Below, piece by piece: positions 14,216-29,200 of a stretch of DNA of 32,706 nucleotides. A model generated the notes under the pieces. That model did not search any database. It was not told the origin of the DNA and saw only the letters and a list, made by a program, of their open reading frames with translations. Numbering within the stretch: the stretch's first letter is position 1; every line of letters begins with the position of its first letter. The position numbers and the translations under genes are program-made. Origin of the DNA: Saprospiraceae bacterium (GTDB lineage: Bacteria > Bacteroidota > Bacteroidia > Chitinophagales > Saprospiraceae); contig JAEUUP010000009.1 of assembly GCA_016787525.1 (NCBI GenBank), positions 1 to 32,706 of the forward strand, given 5' to 3'.

Positions 14216-14256
14216 ATACTGAGGGGGTAGATAAATAATCTGTGCCCCCTCAGTAT
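14216..14256 (-). terminator. Hairpin of two inverted TACTGAGGGGG motifs after the giant gene
   Basis: ATACTGAGGGGG (14216-14227) and CCCCCTCAGTAT (14245-14256) form a perfect 12-bp stem with a 17-base loop, 28 bases after the giant gene's stop. No T-run follows immediately on either strand. Probable 3' end structure of the giant gene's transcript. Confidence 0.5.
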
Positions 14257-14283
14257 AACTCCTGTTTTTAACTATTTTGATGA

Positions 14284-17200
14284 TTAGAATGGTTGTGTAA
14301 TAATGGCTGCTGAACTACCAATGGCATTGATGATTTTCAAATAGTCATTGATTGAACTTGGTCCTGAAGCCCTCATTGTACCATCCATATTGACATCACC
14401 CACTGAATACACATTGCTCTGAATATTCGATGAAGTCCCTAATAGATTAATGAGTCTCAAATAATCATTGATAGAACTTGGACCAGAAGCGCGAACCGTA
14501 TTATTGCTGTTCACATTGCCACCATACATACCAAACTTACCACCTGTCAGGTCTTTTTGTACGCCGCTCAGTGCTTGGCTGGCTGATGTTGTAAAGTCAT
14601 AAGGTGTCGCTGATACTTTATTGAGCGAAATGGTCGAAGCCGTGCGAATGCCTAAGTGGTTGCGGTGACGCACAACAACATAATAATCATCTGCTACTAC
14701 TGGGAAACCGACTGGACTCACACCGTCCACATCTACGACATCTCCATCACGTTGTATCAAAGCTGAACGTGTGGCAATAACCGTAGCAGGTGTTGTTTTG
14801 TCACGCAATTCCACAAAAACCCAATCCACTATCGCATCGTTGCCTGTGACAGCAAGGACAGTTGACGTGACTTTTTCGCCACCGCCACCATTCACATGTG
14901 TAAAGCCAGAAATGCCAGAATAAGGCTCAGTTGTCGGAATCAAGTTGAGTGAACGTAAGTTATCACCCATCAAACCTGTTGTTGTACTGTAAGCACCTTG
15001 TAAGATTGTCTTAACACTCACAAAAGCGTCGTCTTTGGTCGTAAAGGTCAATGGACCAACCCAATCCACTGTTCCTTCAGGTGTACATGCACCTTGAACA
15101 AACAAGTCATAAGTTGTCGCACTCGTCAATCCTGTGACGGCTATTGGCAATGTAGAGGTAGAACCACTTGCAACGACCGTTCCGTTGATACCTTCACCTG
15201 TCGGTACGACAATCCAATTGTACGAACTGGTCGTGCCTGTCCAAGTCAAGGTTGCGGATGTATTCATCACAAGCGTGGTGGCTAAACTTGACGCACTCAC
15301 CGTACCCACATGGAATGTTAAGTTGTTGCTGATGGCTGTGCTGGTTGCTGTACATGATTTGTTACTCATCAAATTGGTTGCAAACACATCGCCATCGTTC
15401 GGATAAACGCGTATTTTGCTCGGGTCGGAGATACTCCAACCGCCTGTTGTGGCGGCGTAAATACGACCATTTGCAACTGTTACACCCAACACCACATTTG
15501 AACCAAGTGTATCTGTCTCGTAGAAACCGCGGAACGTTTTACCTCCGTTTTTAGAGATACCCAAACCGCCCGATGTTGCTGCATAAACCATTGAGTCGGC
15601 AACGACCCATACACCGTTGACTTGATTGTCTGGTAAACCATTGCTCATGGTGAGTTTGGCGAATGTTGTACCACCATCTGTTGAGACCGCCAAACCTTGT
15701 TGTGTAGCGGCATAGATGGCTGCACCTTTAGCCCAAACACCTAAAACAGTATCACTATTGAGGCTGTCGGCAATCGTTTTTGTTGAGAACGTGGTGCCGT
15801 TGTCTGTTGAGATATTAAGCCCCCCCTCAGTACCGATGTACAAAGTAGTGCCGTCTGCAAACAAATGGCGGATTTTATTTGATGCCAAACCATCCGTAGA
15901 TTTCTTGGTCGTAAAGCTTGTACCGCCATCTGTAGAGATATTCAAACCATCGTCTGTACCAACAAACAGGGTACTACCGATTGCTGTAATCGCTGTGATA
16001 TTGGCACTTGATAGACCACTGCGTCCTTTATTGATTGGGCGGAAGCTCGCTAAGCCGTCAGTTGAAATGCTTAAACCTTCGTCCGTACCAGCATACACAC
16101 CACTGTCATCTGCATATATGGCTTGAACATTACTATTGAACAAACCATCTTTGTAAGAAAGCGTGTAGATAGAGTCGCCTTTGACACGGTAAGATAAACC
16201 GCCCGCAGTCGCTGCATAAGCTGTATCGTTGCGCACAAAAACCGCTTGTGTATAACTATCACCTAAACCTTCGGCGATTGTGTAATTGAAGAATTCGTGT
16301 GGCAAAGCGTTGTGAGCAGTGCCATTGAGTCGCCAACTGTACACTGGGAATGTCCCACCATAGTTAGGCGTTGCAGAAATGACGACTGGAATATTTGGAC
16401 AGATAGTCGTATTGTCTGTGGTTATCGAAACAGTGGGCGTTGCAGGTGAGACAACCTTAGCCGTCAGAGCATTGCTGGTGGCTGTTGGTGTCGTTGTACA
16501 AGTCAGACTGCTGGTAGCTTCACATGTAATGACATCACCTTGGACAAGACCTTGTAGGGTAATGCTATTGACATCGGCATCAAACTCAGTCAATGTGACC
16601 CCGTTTTTCTTCCAAACGTAACTTGCGTTACTGCCCAGATAGTTACCCAGCGCAGTGAAAATCAAGGACTCGCCTGTGCAAATGCTGTCTTTACTCATCT
16701 CAATTGTCACGAGTGGTGTAAAAGACGCATCGGCATCGGCAGTTTGAATGAGTTCTGTATTACTTACAACATAGCTGGTATTCGCACAAGCATCTACTGA
16801 TGGCGTGATTTCACACCATATCGCATCGTTGTGTGAGACACTGGCGGGATAATAAGTCGCATCTGTACCAACAGGTGCGCCATTGTGTCGCCATTGATAC
16901 TGAGGGGTGCTACCGATATTCTCGCCTCTAACAGTTAAGCTCGTTGGTCCACCTGAACAGATGAGTGTATCTGATACAAAAACCGTTGCCGTTGGTGTCA
17001 CCGTTGGTTTCAATGTAACGCTGACACTCGGACTGATTTCTGACTCTGTTTGTGAAATACATGTCGCATCAGACTCCATGATACACTCCACGTAGTCACT
17101 GTTTTCAAAGTTGGCACTTGTATAAGTATCGCTCGTTTGAACATAATCACCGTTCAAATACCATCTATACTGAGGGGTGGTACCGCCAGCTGTTGGTGTC

Positions 17201-20200
17201 GGGGTGAAGGTAATTGCTGTACCTGGACAGACATCATTGGCTGATGCCGCTATCGTTACTTTTGGTGTGGCAGGTGTTGCCACTGTCATTACTACCGTAT
17301 TCGTGCTGGCAATAGAATCATTAGGACCTGTTGCTGACGGATAGAACAAGGTACAAGTGATGACATCGCCGTTCGCCAAATTATTAGTCTGAAGGACATT
17401 GTTAGTCTGACCGAATACGATTTCACCGTTTTTATACCATGTGTAAGACAAGTTCTCATCCACTACATTCGTTGGCGTTGCAGTGAATATCACTTGCTCG
17501 CCACCGCAAATGTTTGTCGCTGATGAGACAATGCTCACTGATGGGGTGAGTAAACGTCCCCCTCTGTTTGAACTTGAATCATTGGGTGGCAATGCACTAC
17601 TACTATATGCATATTCAGCAATGGCTGCGACTTGTTTTGTTCTATTTAGGCAGTATTGAACATTTGCATAACCATATACACGTTTTGCACTAAAAGAGAA
17701 AATAGTGCCATTTTGTGAAAGAAAAGTTATGATTGAAGTTGTTGTGCCTGTTGCGCCAGTAACTGGTATCCAATAATAAGATGTTGAAAAACCAGCATTA
17801 CCCGTTAATAAAAAAGTTGCCGTCATATTTTGACCTGGAGCTGGGGCATAGGAACTGAGAGAAATTGATGGATTTGATAGTACAGGTACAGGCATGACAA
17901 CAATATCAAGCGGTAAGAAATCCGAATTGGATGTTCCTTGATAGTATTCATTGATGGTTACATAGCCAGTACCGCTATTTACCCCACTTTGATACAGAAC
18001 ATTATTGACGATAGCCGTATTCACATAACTGCTGCCACCGCCACCGCCAGCATACTTACCGACTTGAACATCAATAAATGAACCACCGCCATAGTAGCCG
18101 CCACCGCCGCCGTAATCTCCTTTTCTAACGGTGGAAGTCACATTGTTTGTACTACTACCTTTCATGAAACCACTGGCTGACCTTTGATTAATCAGAGTGA
18201 GTAAAGCCCCCGTAGCATTATTATTAGCTGGCAAACTTATCCCACCAGTAGTAGCTGTACCACCAGTAACGGCACTAACAATAGCACCAGTACCCGTATT
18301 ATAAGTTGTAAAACCATTACCTCCTATCAGACCTCCTATACCGCCGTCTTGAGAGTCGTGACCACCGCCGCCACCGCCAGCAACTATGATGGCATCTTTT
18401 CGCAAAGAAGTGGTAGAGATATAAGAGCCGCCGCCGCCATTAGCGGATTTAGAAGTACCTCTCGATAAACCTGCATCAGCAGTTGTAGTTGTACCAGGGA
18501 AAAGATAGTAAACTGCCCCAGCAGTTGGCGTGACATTACCTATCGTTACACCGCCGTTGCCGCCTAAAACACCACCACCTTTTGAGCCAGCTGCCTTAAA
18601 TGTAATTTGACTAACGCCCGCTGGTACAGTGTATCGTTTTGATTCACTGCCTGCATCATTATTACTTGGTGTGAAAGTGTAAGTTTTAACATTAAACTTG
18701 ACAACTTTATAGAAATACTTGGTATTCGCTGTCAATCTCACTCTGAAAGGATGCGCAGAACTTGCATAATCTATAAAGCTCTTATCTGTGCCAGAATAGA
18801 TATTAACTTGATAATCGTCAGGTAAACCAGGTCCTAAAACCAACTCGTCCTCTGCACACAGCGTACTGATTTTTAACAATGAGTCCCTAATTGCATGCGG
18901 TACAACAAAGCCCGTTGTAAAGCTCGTTGAGCTACCTGCGCCTGCACCTGTCACATCAGCCAAGCGTGCGAAAGCGGTTGAGATAGTACACAGTGTTTTA
19001 ACCGTCAATTCGTAATTTGTTGAAGGGTTTAAATCCGCCAACGTGACACTATTGGTTGTGACAGTCCCATTTTTGACAAATGTTTTAGTACTTCTGTCGG
19101 GACTGTATTTCATCAATTCCCAACCGTAGCCTGTGGCGTTGTTGACGGCTGTCCATGTACCTGTACTTGTTGTACCATCGGAAGTGACTTTGATACTGAG
19201 GGGGTCCACTTCACCGATATAATTGACCGTCAAGGCTTGCGAAACAGTATTAGTACACACACCAGCTGTGGTCATTACACATTCTATCACATCTGATTTA
19301 TTGGTGGTGAACGTTAACGTCGGGCTTGTAGCTGATGCAATTCGCAAACCATTACTGCTGGCTACGTAGATAAAGCTACCCGAACGCACAATACGTCCTA
19401 AGCCAGGATTTGTACCTAAGCCGACTGAGCTTGTAATATCCAAAAATGATTTACCACCATCTTTTGACATGTATAGACCACTGGTCGCTGTTACATATAC
19501 CACATTATCGTTGACAACGACATCCTGAATGGTACTCGCTGCGGGTAAACCCGTTACAGAGTATTGTACATTGTTGATGTAGTAGTTGAGACCATTTGTG
19601 GTATTCACTGCAAAAATGGTATCACCTCTAAAAGCTGCCCGTTTGAAAGGTAGGCTGGTGATTGGACTTTTACTAAACGTAGGTGTAGGCGTGCCATTGG
19701 CTACCGTTATACCTCCTGCTGTTAATAAATAGGCGGAAGTGTTGTTTTTAAAAACAATACTATTAGCTGTCACTTGTCCAGAGGTTTCTTCAACGCCTCT
19801 ATTGACACCTTTCAACTGCCAAACCGTATTTTGTGCAGTCATGTAGGCAATATTGCCATTGGGTGAAACCCCAATATTAGATATAGGGCCTGTTGTATTA
19901 AACGGGGTTCTACTTTTCAAAGGGGCTGATAGCTCGGCGAAACTACTACCTTGGTTACTTGCAATCTTAGCTCCTTTGTCTGTTCCAACAATAATGCGTG
20001 AACCATCAGGGTACAAGCCCAAAGCCAAAACTTTATTGCTGGGTAGTCCATTGGCAGTTGTTTTGTTGGTAAAAGTCATGCCGCCATCGGTTGAAACAGC
20101 CAAGCCATTGTCCGTCGCGAGATACACGTTTTTACCGACTACTGCGATGTCGTTAATCACATTTGACCCTAAACCATCTGTGGTTGATTTAGTCGCAAAT

Positions 20201-23200
20201 GACGAGGGTTGCCCTGTAAACAATTCGCCGTTGCGTCGCCATTCATACTGAGGGATTATGCCGTTTAGGTTGGCAGGTGTTGCCGTAACGACTACTTCCG
20301 CATCGCCACACACAGTTAAATTATTCGCTGCTATCGCCAATGTAGGTGCTGCATTAGAAGTAACAGCAATCGTGGTTGCTGATGAAACGGCATCATTGCA
20401 TCCACTGGCTGAAACCTCCAAACGGTATTGTGTAGAACCGACCGTAGCCGCCGTGTAGCTGTATGAGGCAGTCGTTGCACCTGTAATATCTGTCCATGTC
20501 GTACCATCAGGGCTGCTTTGCCATTGGAAAGTTTGGTTAGCTACGCCATTTGTGATGGTACTTGTAAAATCAACCGTACTACCTTGACAGATAGCTGTAC
20601 CAGATGCAGCAATCGCTACTGAGGGGGCTGCCTTTGGTGTGATTTGCACTGCCTGAGACAAAACCTCTGGACAATTTGTATTGTATTTCACTTGAACACG
20701 ATAGTAACTGCTGGTTAGCCCTGTAGGTGCAGTATATACGCTGTTTGTTGCACCAGAAATATTTGTCCATTGAGGTTTTAGCAATGAAGCTGTTTTCTGC
20801 CATTGATAAGTCGGGCTACTTGAACCACCGATAAGATTAGCTGTCAAGACAGGTGCTACATTGCTACATGGAGCAGTTGAGTTCGCAGAAACTGTAACAA
20901 TAGGATTGGCGTTCGATAGCAGTGTTCTGGGTACTGAGAATGTCGAATCGGCACAAGCCGCAAACTTGACACCCGCACGTACATACGTTGAACCAACTGC
21001 TGCCGCCGATGGGTTGTAGGTACTACCTGTTGCTTTAGTTACCCAATTCAAATTATCACTGCTGGTTTGCCATACAAAAGTAGGTGTACCTGCTGATGTG
21101 CTGCTCAAAGTCGCTGTGAAAGACACTGGACGGTCAACACATGTTTCAGCATAAGGGCTGGCTACTGTGACTGTCGGAATAGTGCTTGTTGTGATTTGTC
21201 GGGTATCGCTGGTTGCACTACAACCTGCTGCTGAGACGATACCACGGTAGTAAGTCGTACCTACTGTATTGGTTGGTGCGACGTAACTTGCACTCGTAGC
21301 ATTGGCAACAGTTGCCCACGTCGTGCCGTTGGTACTGCTTTGCCAAGCATAAGTCGCTGTAGCATCGTTAGAACTCAATGTAAAGAATCTATAGCTACCT
21401 TGACAAACAGTTTGCGTTGCTACGCCTGTAACACTGACAGTCAAAGTAGGTTTGACCGTAATTGCTACACCCTTGGACGTGAATGTTGGACAAGCTCCTG
21501 TAAATGTTGCAATATAGCGATAGTAGGTTTTACCTGCTGTCGTTGTTACTGGCTGGTAGGTTTCTGCCGTTGCACCTGAGATATTTGTCCACGCTGTACT
21601 ATCAGGACTGCTTTGCCACTGAATAGTTGGTGTACCAAATCCTGCCGTATAACCTACTGTCAAAGTAGGCGTTGCATTCGGACAGACCGTTGCTTGTGTT
21701 GCTGCAATAGATATTGTAGGAACATCAATAACAAAAACTTCAGTTGCCTCAGATGTGAATATACCGAGTGAATTGGTGACAATAACCCGATAGAATTTTG
21801 TCCCCAACTGATTCGTTGGTACATTGTAAGCCGAACTAAGTGCACCCTTTAATTCAGACCAATTTGTACCATTTGTACTCACTTCCCATTGATAGGTGGC
21901 TGAGCCGCTGTTATTGGATACTGTTGCAGATAAAGTAATAGGCTGATAACGACATACATTGGTTGCCAAAAGCCTTTGTTGATTACCTGCATCTGGTGGT
22001 GCTATATTGCCCGATGGTGTAACTGAAACAGTCGTACTCGGCACAACAGTTATAGTTGTTGTGTCCTTAATAGAACAACCTGCGCTGTTGGTAAATGTCG
22101 CAATGTAGTTTGTCGTTGCCGTGGGCGATACCGTACGCGTTGCCGCGGTTGGACCATCATTCCATGCAAGCGTCATTGTCGGCGGGGTACTTCCGATACT
22201 AAGAATCACACTGGATGGAGTAGTATTTTGAGCTGCCAGTTGTGCAGTAAGATTATTGAGTTCTCTTTGATTGCCATTTTGGAGGACTTTAGCTTTGTTT
22301 CTATTAAGGGTATAAGTCCATTCAAAATTAGTGCTGTTAGTCAATAAGCCCATTTCCACAACAGCAGGGTTTGTAGCACTTGCCGATAAATACAAACCAC
22401 TGTAAACCGATTGGATATAATATTTCTGTCCAATACTGGTATTAAAATTGACCGTTCCGCCCGCAACAGGAATAAATAACCAATCTTGATTAATTGAGTT
22501 GTCGTCTGTTGTTTCACAAACAGGAATTGAGCCGATTGTCGTACTGCGGCTTGCCACGAAACGCAAGGTGCTACTAGTAGCAAACTTAATTTTAGAAACA
22601 ACTCCATTTTTATACTTGCCAGTCAAGGCAATCTGAGATGAACTACCACTCGTGATAGACGGCTTACTCACTGTTTTTGTAACAGCTAATTCTGGTCTAA
22701 CATTGATAGTAGTCGTTTGCTCGCCTATATACCCTGTGGCAGTCAGATAAATAACGCGGTATTTACCCGCCATGGCAGGCGTTATATTTGACAATGTGAT
22801 ATTCGCCGTAGAAGCCGTGAATCCGTTAGGGCCTGTCCAACTTGGTGTCGCTGTCGCATCTGAACAAGACGATGTTAAAGTCAGATTCGTACCCACACAA
22901 GCCAGTGTTTCGCCTGCAAGAAGCCTTTGTGACGCACCCGAAGAACTACCTATCGTCACTGTTGGCGCAGCTTCAACCGTTACTCTACGTGAATTAGAAT
23001 AAATTGTCGCATTGCATACACTTACTGTCGCTGCAAAAGTGACTTTTAAGCGATAATATAATGTACCTACTGTTGCCGTTGAAGGTGTATAAACTAAGGT
23101 AGTTGCATCAGCTATATCCGTCCAAGCTGTCGAACCGTCCGCACTGCTTTGCCATTGGAAAACAGATGCAAAAGTAGAGTTGATAACTGCTGTCAAATTG

Positions 23201-26200
23201 GAAGCCGTACTACCTTGTCCGACTGTCACATTACCACCTGTGACAGACGCTGTAGGTGAAACACTAACTGTCAATGTTTGTACAGCACTGGTCAAGATAC
23301 AGCCACTGTTATATGTCGCTACTACGCGATAGTAAGTCGTACCCAATGCACTTGTTGGTGGTGTATAAGTTGCAGAAGTTGCACCTGCAACATTCGTCCA
23401 TGTACCACGATTTGGGCTACTTTGCCATTGGTAGGTTGGTGAACCAGATGTCGTAGTAGCTGTAAGTGTTGCTGTCTCATTTTGACATGCTTGCGTTGCA
23501 TTCGCCGTCACATTGAGCGTTGGATTGATCACTATCACAGGTGTAGAAGCAGAATAAATAATACCACAAACATCTGTTACTTTGAGACGGAAATAAGTTG
23601 TCCCAACAGAACCTAAACGTACTGAATAACTTGGTGATTGAGCACCTGAAAGTGGTTGAAAAGTCTTGTTGTCGGTGCTTATTTCCCATTGGTAAGCAGG
23701 TTTAATACTTAATCCTGTTGCCGTACTCGTTAAATTAGCGAGATTAGTGAGACAGATAGTTGCACTGCTTGCCGCTATTGATACTGAGGGGATGGTATAT
23801 GGCGCACAAGTCGTACCTGTAGAAATATTACTGCTTGTCCAGTTTGATGTTGTCCCTGTCAGTGCAAAATTAGAAAGTGTCGCATGACGGTTGTTACCAC
23901 TGGCATCGTTCAAAGTAACCGTACCTGAATTATCAGAATTGAGTGCACCTTGATTGAATTTATAATAAGCCAATAAGCCTGTTTGGCCACTGCCTAACTC
24001 ACAATTCATATTTTTTTGAATCTCGCATTGTAATAAGGCGCGATTCCAAATGCGGACTTCATCCAAAGACCCATTGAGAGGCGCATCTTGCGACCAGTTA
24101 CTCTTACCAATATAACAATTATTGCGTAATACATTAGCTGGTGCTGTACTGTATGTGCGTGTTCCTACAACAACACCATTAACGTAAAGTGTTCCTAATG
24201 TCCCGTTTAAGGTTACTGCCACATGATTCCATTGATTAAGCGTTAAAGCCTTGCTCGATACTATTTGTCCTTGACCAGACAAAGCAAAAACAGGTTTACC
24301 ATTTATTGCCTCCGATGTTGACAAAATAATATTGTCAGCATTTGGTCCATTCCCAAAGTCTATAATTCTTGAATAATAAGTATGACTTTTAGGATAAACC
24401 CATGCTTCAATAGTCAAATCTCCATTGAAATAAACGCCTGCTGGAGCTGATACATAATCATTGACACCATCAAAATTCAAAGCAGATGCAGCAGGTACGC
24501 CTGTAACTGTCATCGTCAAACCATTGCTCGTTGCCGTCGAAGGGGATATACAAGTCTCATTGCTGGTCATGACACAAGTAATGACATCGCCATTGAGCAA
24601 AGAGGCATTGGTATAAGTCACGCTGTTAGTACCGACATTAACACCATTTCTCTTCCATTGGTAGTAAGGTGTTGCGCCACCATTGGTCGGTGTTGCCGTA
24701 AAAGTCACACTTGTACCAAAGGTGATGGTTGTTGCTGAAGCTGCAATGGATACTGAGGGGGTCAAAATGGGCGCAGGTGAACAAGTTGTACCTGATGTTA
24801 CACCACCTTGTGCTACCCAGTTGGAGGTTGTACCCGTCAAAGCAAAATTAAGCAATGTACCGTTGTTGTTGTTGCCGCTTGCGTCGGTCAATGTAGCGAC
24901 TGCTGCATTATTCGTATTCGCAACACCTTGGTTGAACTTATAATAGGCTTGTAAAGCTGTTTGTCCACCGCCCAGTTCACAATTCATATTGTTCTGGATT
25001 TCGCATTGTGGCAAAACACGACTCCATACACGCACCTCATCTAATGCACCACCATGAACAGGTGTGGTGTAGATAGGGTCTAACATGAAACGCATATTGG
25101 CAGTCGTGCCTATCAGGTTTGCGCCAGCAAGAGTTGTTGAAGCAGTTAAAACACCATTTTGATACACTCTGATAGCATCGCCTGACTTAGCAGTCACGGC
25201 GATGTGTTGCCATGTATCGTCTATATAAGAGAAATAAGCCGTTTTCCAACCCTTTGTGGTGCAAAACCAGTGGTTCGTAATACCATCAGCTGTTGTTTCG
25301 ATGGCAAAACCGTCGGCGTGGCTATTAGACCTTTTACCTATCAACATTCTTTTTTCAGAACCAACTGTGATAGGTTTAACCCAAAACTCAACGGTGATTT
25401 CACCCGTTGATGCAAAGGTATTCAAAGAGGTAGAATGAGGGATTTCGACATAGTCATTCACACCGTCGAAATGCAGAGCTGCACCCAATGGTGCATTGAC
25501 GGTCATTGTAAGGCTGTTGCTGGTTGCCGTTGTTGACGTTGCACAAGCGGCATTACTTGTCAAAGCACAAGTTATCACATCACCATTGGCTAAAGTCGTA
25601 CTTGTATAAGTCGCATTAGTCGCACCACTGATGTTTGTACCATTCTTTTTCCATTGATACTGAGGGGTCGTACCACCGTTGGTGGGTGTTGCCGTGAAGG
25701 TCACACTTGCTCCCTCTGTAATCGTTGTAGCCGTTGCGGCAATAGATACTGAGGGGGTCACCGTTGGATTGACCGTCATGGTCACACTGTTACTGGTTGC
25801 CGTCGGTGTGCTGGGGCAAGTCGCGTTGCTTGTCATCACACACGTAATCGCATCATTGTTAGCCAAGGTCGTGCTGGTATAAGTCGCACTCGTTGCTCCG
25901 CTGATGTCTGTCCCGTTCTTTTTCCACTGATAGGTGGGCGTTGTACCACCATTGGTTGGCGTAGCTGTGAATGTCACGCTTGTACCCGCACAAGTTGTTT
26001 GGCTACCTGTCGTGATAGCAATAGATACTGAGGGGGTTGGCAATGCCGTACAAGTTGTGCCTGTGGTTACGCCACCTGTTGATACCCAGTTGGAGCTTGT
26101 ACCTGTCAAACCAAAATTAGTCAAAGTACCTGTATTATTGTTACCACTGGCATCTGTCAAAGATGTCACACCTATATTGGTTGTAAAACCAGAACCTTGA

Positions 26201-29200
26201 TTGAACTTATAGTAGGCCACCAAACCTGTTTGTCCACTACCGAGTTCACAGTTCATATTGTTCTGTATCTCACATTGTGGTAAGGAGCGATTCCATACTC
26301 GGACTTCATCAATTCGGCCTTGGAAAGGTAATTGTAGTTCGGTATTGCTTCTGCCAATCCAGAAGTTTGATGTACCGTCCATCGAAGTCAACCAACCATT
26401 GACAATATTATTATACACTTCTGCCCCATTGACATAAGCCTTAATTCTACCGTCACTGTTGTAAACCACAGCTACATGCGTCCATTGATTGGAAGGAATA
26501 GCGGGTGAAGATAGATTGATGAATTGGTTGTGTACATCAATTTCCAAAAGGTTATTGTTGACACCAATGCCAGCACCCCATGAATTAGCTTTGTCATTAG
26601 AGATGGCATACATTCTGGCAGAAGACTGCGGATAAATCCATGCTTCTAATGTTTGAGAAGACTGATTGAGGTTTACATTCACATCCACATAGTCATTCGT
26701 TCCATCAAAGTGCAGAGCTGCACCTGCTGGATACGTCACAGTCATCGTTAGGCTGTTGCTGGTCGCTGTCGTTGGATGAACACAAAGCGTACTTGTCATA
26801 ACGCAAGTGATGACATCACCATTCACCAAGGTTGCATCGGTATAAGTTGTGCTGTTTGTACCGACGTTAGTTCCGTTCTTTTTCCATTGGTAAGTAGGTG
26901 TACCACCATTGGTCGGTGTTGCCGTGAAGGTCACACTTGTACCATAAACGATTGAACCACTTGGGCTACCTGCAATAGATACTGAGGGGGTCGGCAATGC
27001 CGTACAAGTTGTGCCTGTTGTCACACCACCTGTTGATACCCAGTTAGACGTTGTACCTGTCAAACCAAAATTAGTTAATGTACCTGTGTTGCTGTTACCG
27101 CTGGCATCTGTCAAGGATGTCACACCTGTATTACTTGTAAAACCAGAACCTTGATTGAACTTATAGTAGGCCATCAGACCTGTTTGCCCGCTGCCGAGTT
27201 CACAGTTCATATTGTTTTGTATCTCGCAGAGTGGCAAGGCACGGTTCCAAATACGAACTTCATCTATTGCACCTGAGGTATAACTACCTAAGGTTTCGCT
27301 ATTTGCCATCAAGCGCAAAGCACTCGTGGAGGCAACAAAGGCAGGAAAACCTGACATTGATGTAGTAGAGGCAAGGACACCGTTGATATAGACACTAATC
27401 GTACTGTTCGTCTTTACCGTCACAGCAACGTGCTGCCATACGTTATTGGTATAAGTTGCATCTATATAAGCCCAAGTATTGTTTGTTGTACGGAAGTAGT
27501 GACGTGTGCCGCCATTGGTTCCCATTTCAAACACAAACCCGTTGTTACCAGAGCGTTTGGCAATAATATCTGCATTACCCGAAGCAGGGAAAACGGGTTT
27601 TATCCAATATTCTATCGTGGCCTCACCTGTATTGACGTAATCGTTCAATGAAGCCGAATGTGGGACTTCAACATAGTCATTCGTTCCATCAAAATGCAAA
27701 GCTGCACCTGCTGGATACGTTACTGTCATCGTCACGCTATTGCTGGTTGCTGTTGCATTACACGCATTTGTGAGTACACAAGTTATGACATCACCATTGG
27801 CTAAAGCTGCGTCGGTATAAGTTGCGCTATTTGTGCCAACGTTTGTCCCGTTTTTCTTCCATTGGTAGGTCGGTGTTATACCGCCATTTGTCGGTGTTGC
27901 CGTAAAGGTGACACTTGTCCCGTAAGCAATTGAACCACTTGGGCTACCTGCGATGGATACTGAGGGGGTCGTATAAGCCGTACAAGTTGTGCCTGTTGTC
28001 ACGCCACCTGTGGATACCCAGTTAGATGTTGCGCCTGTAAGTCCCAAATTAGTCAAAGTACCTGTGTTATTGTTACCACTGGCATCTGTCAATGATGTCA
28101 CACCTGAATTGGTTGTAAAACCAGAACCTTGATTGAACTTATAGTAGGCTATCAGACCTGTTTGCCCGCTACCGAGTTCACAGTTCATATTGTTCTGTAT
28201 CTCACAGAGCGGTAAGGAGCGATTCCAAAGACGGACTTCATCTAATGTACCATTAGTATAATTGCTCAAACTAAAGGCTCTCGCCATCATCCGCAAAACA
28301 CCGTTTGTGCTTACAAAGCTTTGCCCGATGAGACTCGCCTTGCCTTGTAATACGCCATTCCTATAAACCCTCAAACTATCACCTGCCTTGGCAGTAATAG
28401 CAATATGCTGCCATTCGTTAACTGTATAATTACAGAAAACCTCAGCACGAGATGTAGTTGTTGGGATAATATGATAAAAAGTATTTGAACCTGCTGGGTA
28501 GTTTTCTACTGTGAAACCCGAATTATTGGCACTGGTGCGCATATCAATAATACTGGGTTGCCCTGTTATAGCATTCAGCTTTAACCAATATTCAATGGTC
28601 AATTCACCCGTTGTAACAAAGCTATTGATTGATGTGGAAGTTGGTACTTCAACATAGTCATTCGTTCCATCAAAATGCAAAGCTGCACCTGCTGGATAGG
28701 TCACTGTCATCGTCACGCTGTTGCTCGTCGCTGTCGCTGGATAGGTACAAAGCGTACTTGTCATGACACACGTGATGACATCGCCATTAGCCAATGTCGC
28801 ATCGGTGTATGTTGTGCTGCTTGTGCCAACGTTCGTACCGTTCTTTTTCCATTGGTATGTCGGTGTTGTACCGCCATTGGTGGGTGTTGCCGTGAAGGTC
28901 ACACTTGTTCCATAAGCGATTGTACCACTTGGGCTACCTGCGATAGATACTGAGGGGGTCGGCAAAGCCGTACACGTTGTACCTGTTGTGACTCCACCTG
29001 TGGATACCCAGTTTGACGTTGTACCTGTCAAGCCAAAATTGGTGAGTGTACCTGTCAAGCTGTTGCCACTGGCATCTGTCAAAGACGTGACACCTGCATT
29101 GCTGGTAGAACCAAAACCTTGGTTGAATTGATAGTAAGCCAATAAGCCCGTTTGTCCGCTGCCCAATTCGCAGTTCCTATTGTTTTGGATTTCGCAGAGG

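Noticed and set aside
17980-18620. Low-complexity GGN run as a possible sequencing artefact or phase-variable tract
   Set aside because: The run is a patterned glycine-rich domain with non-repeating residues between glycine clusters and keeps the frame; no long mononucleotide tract is present.
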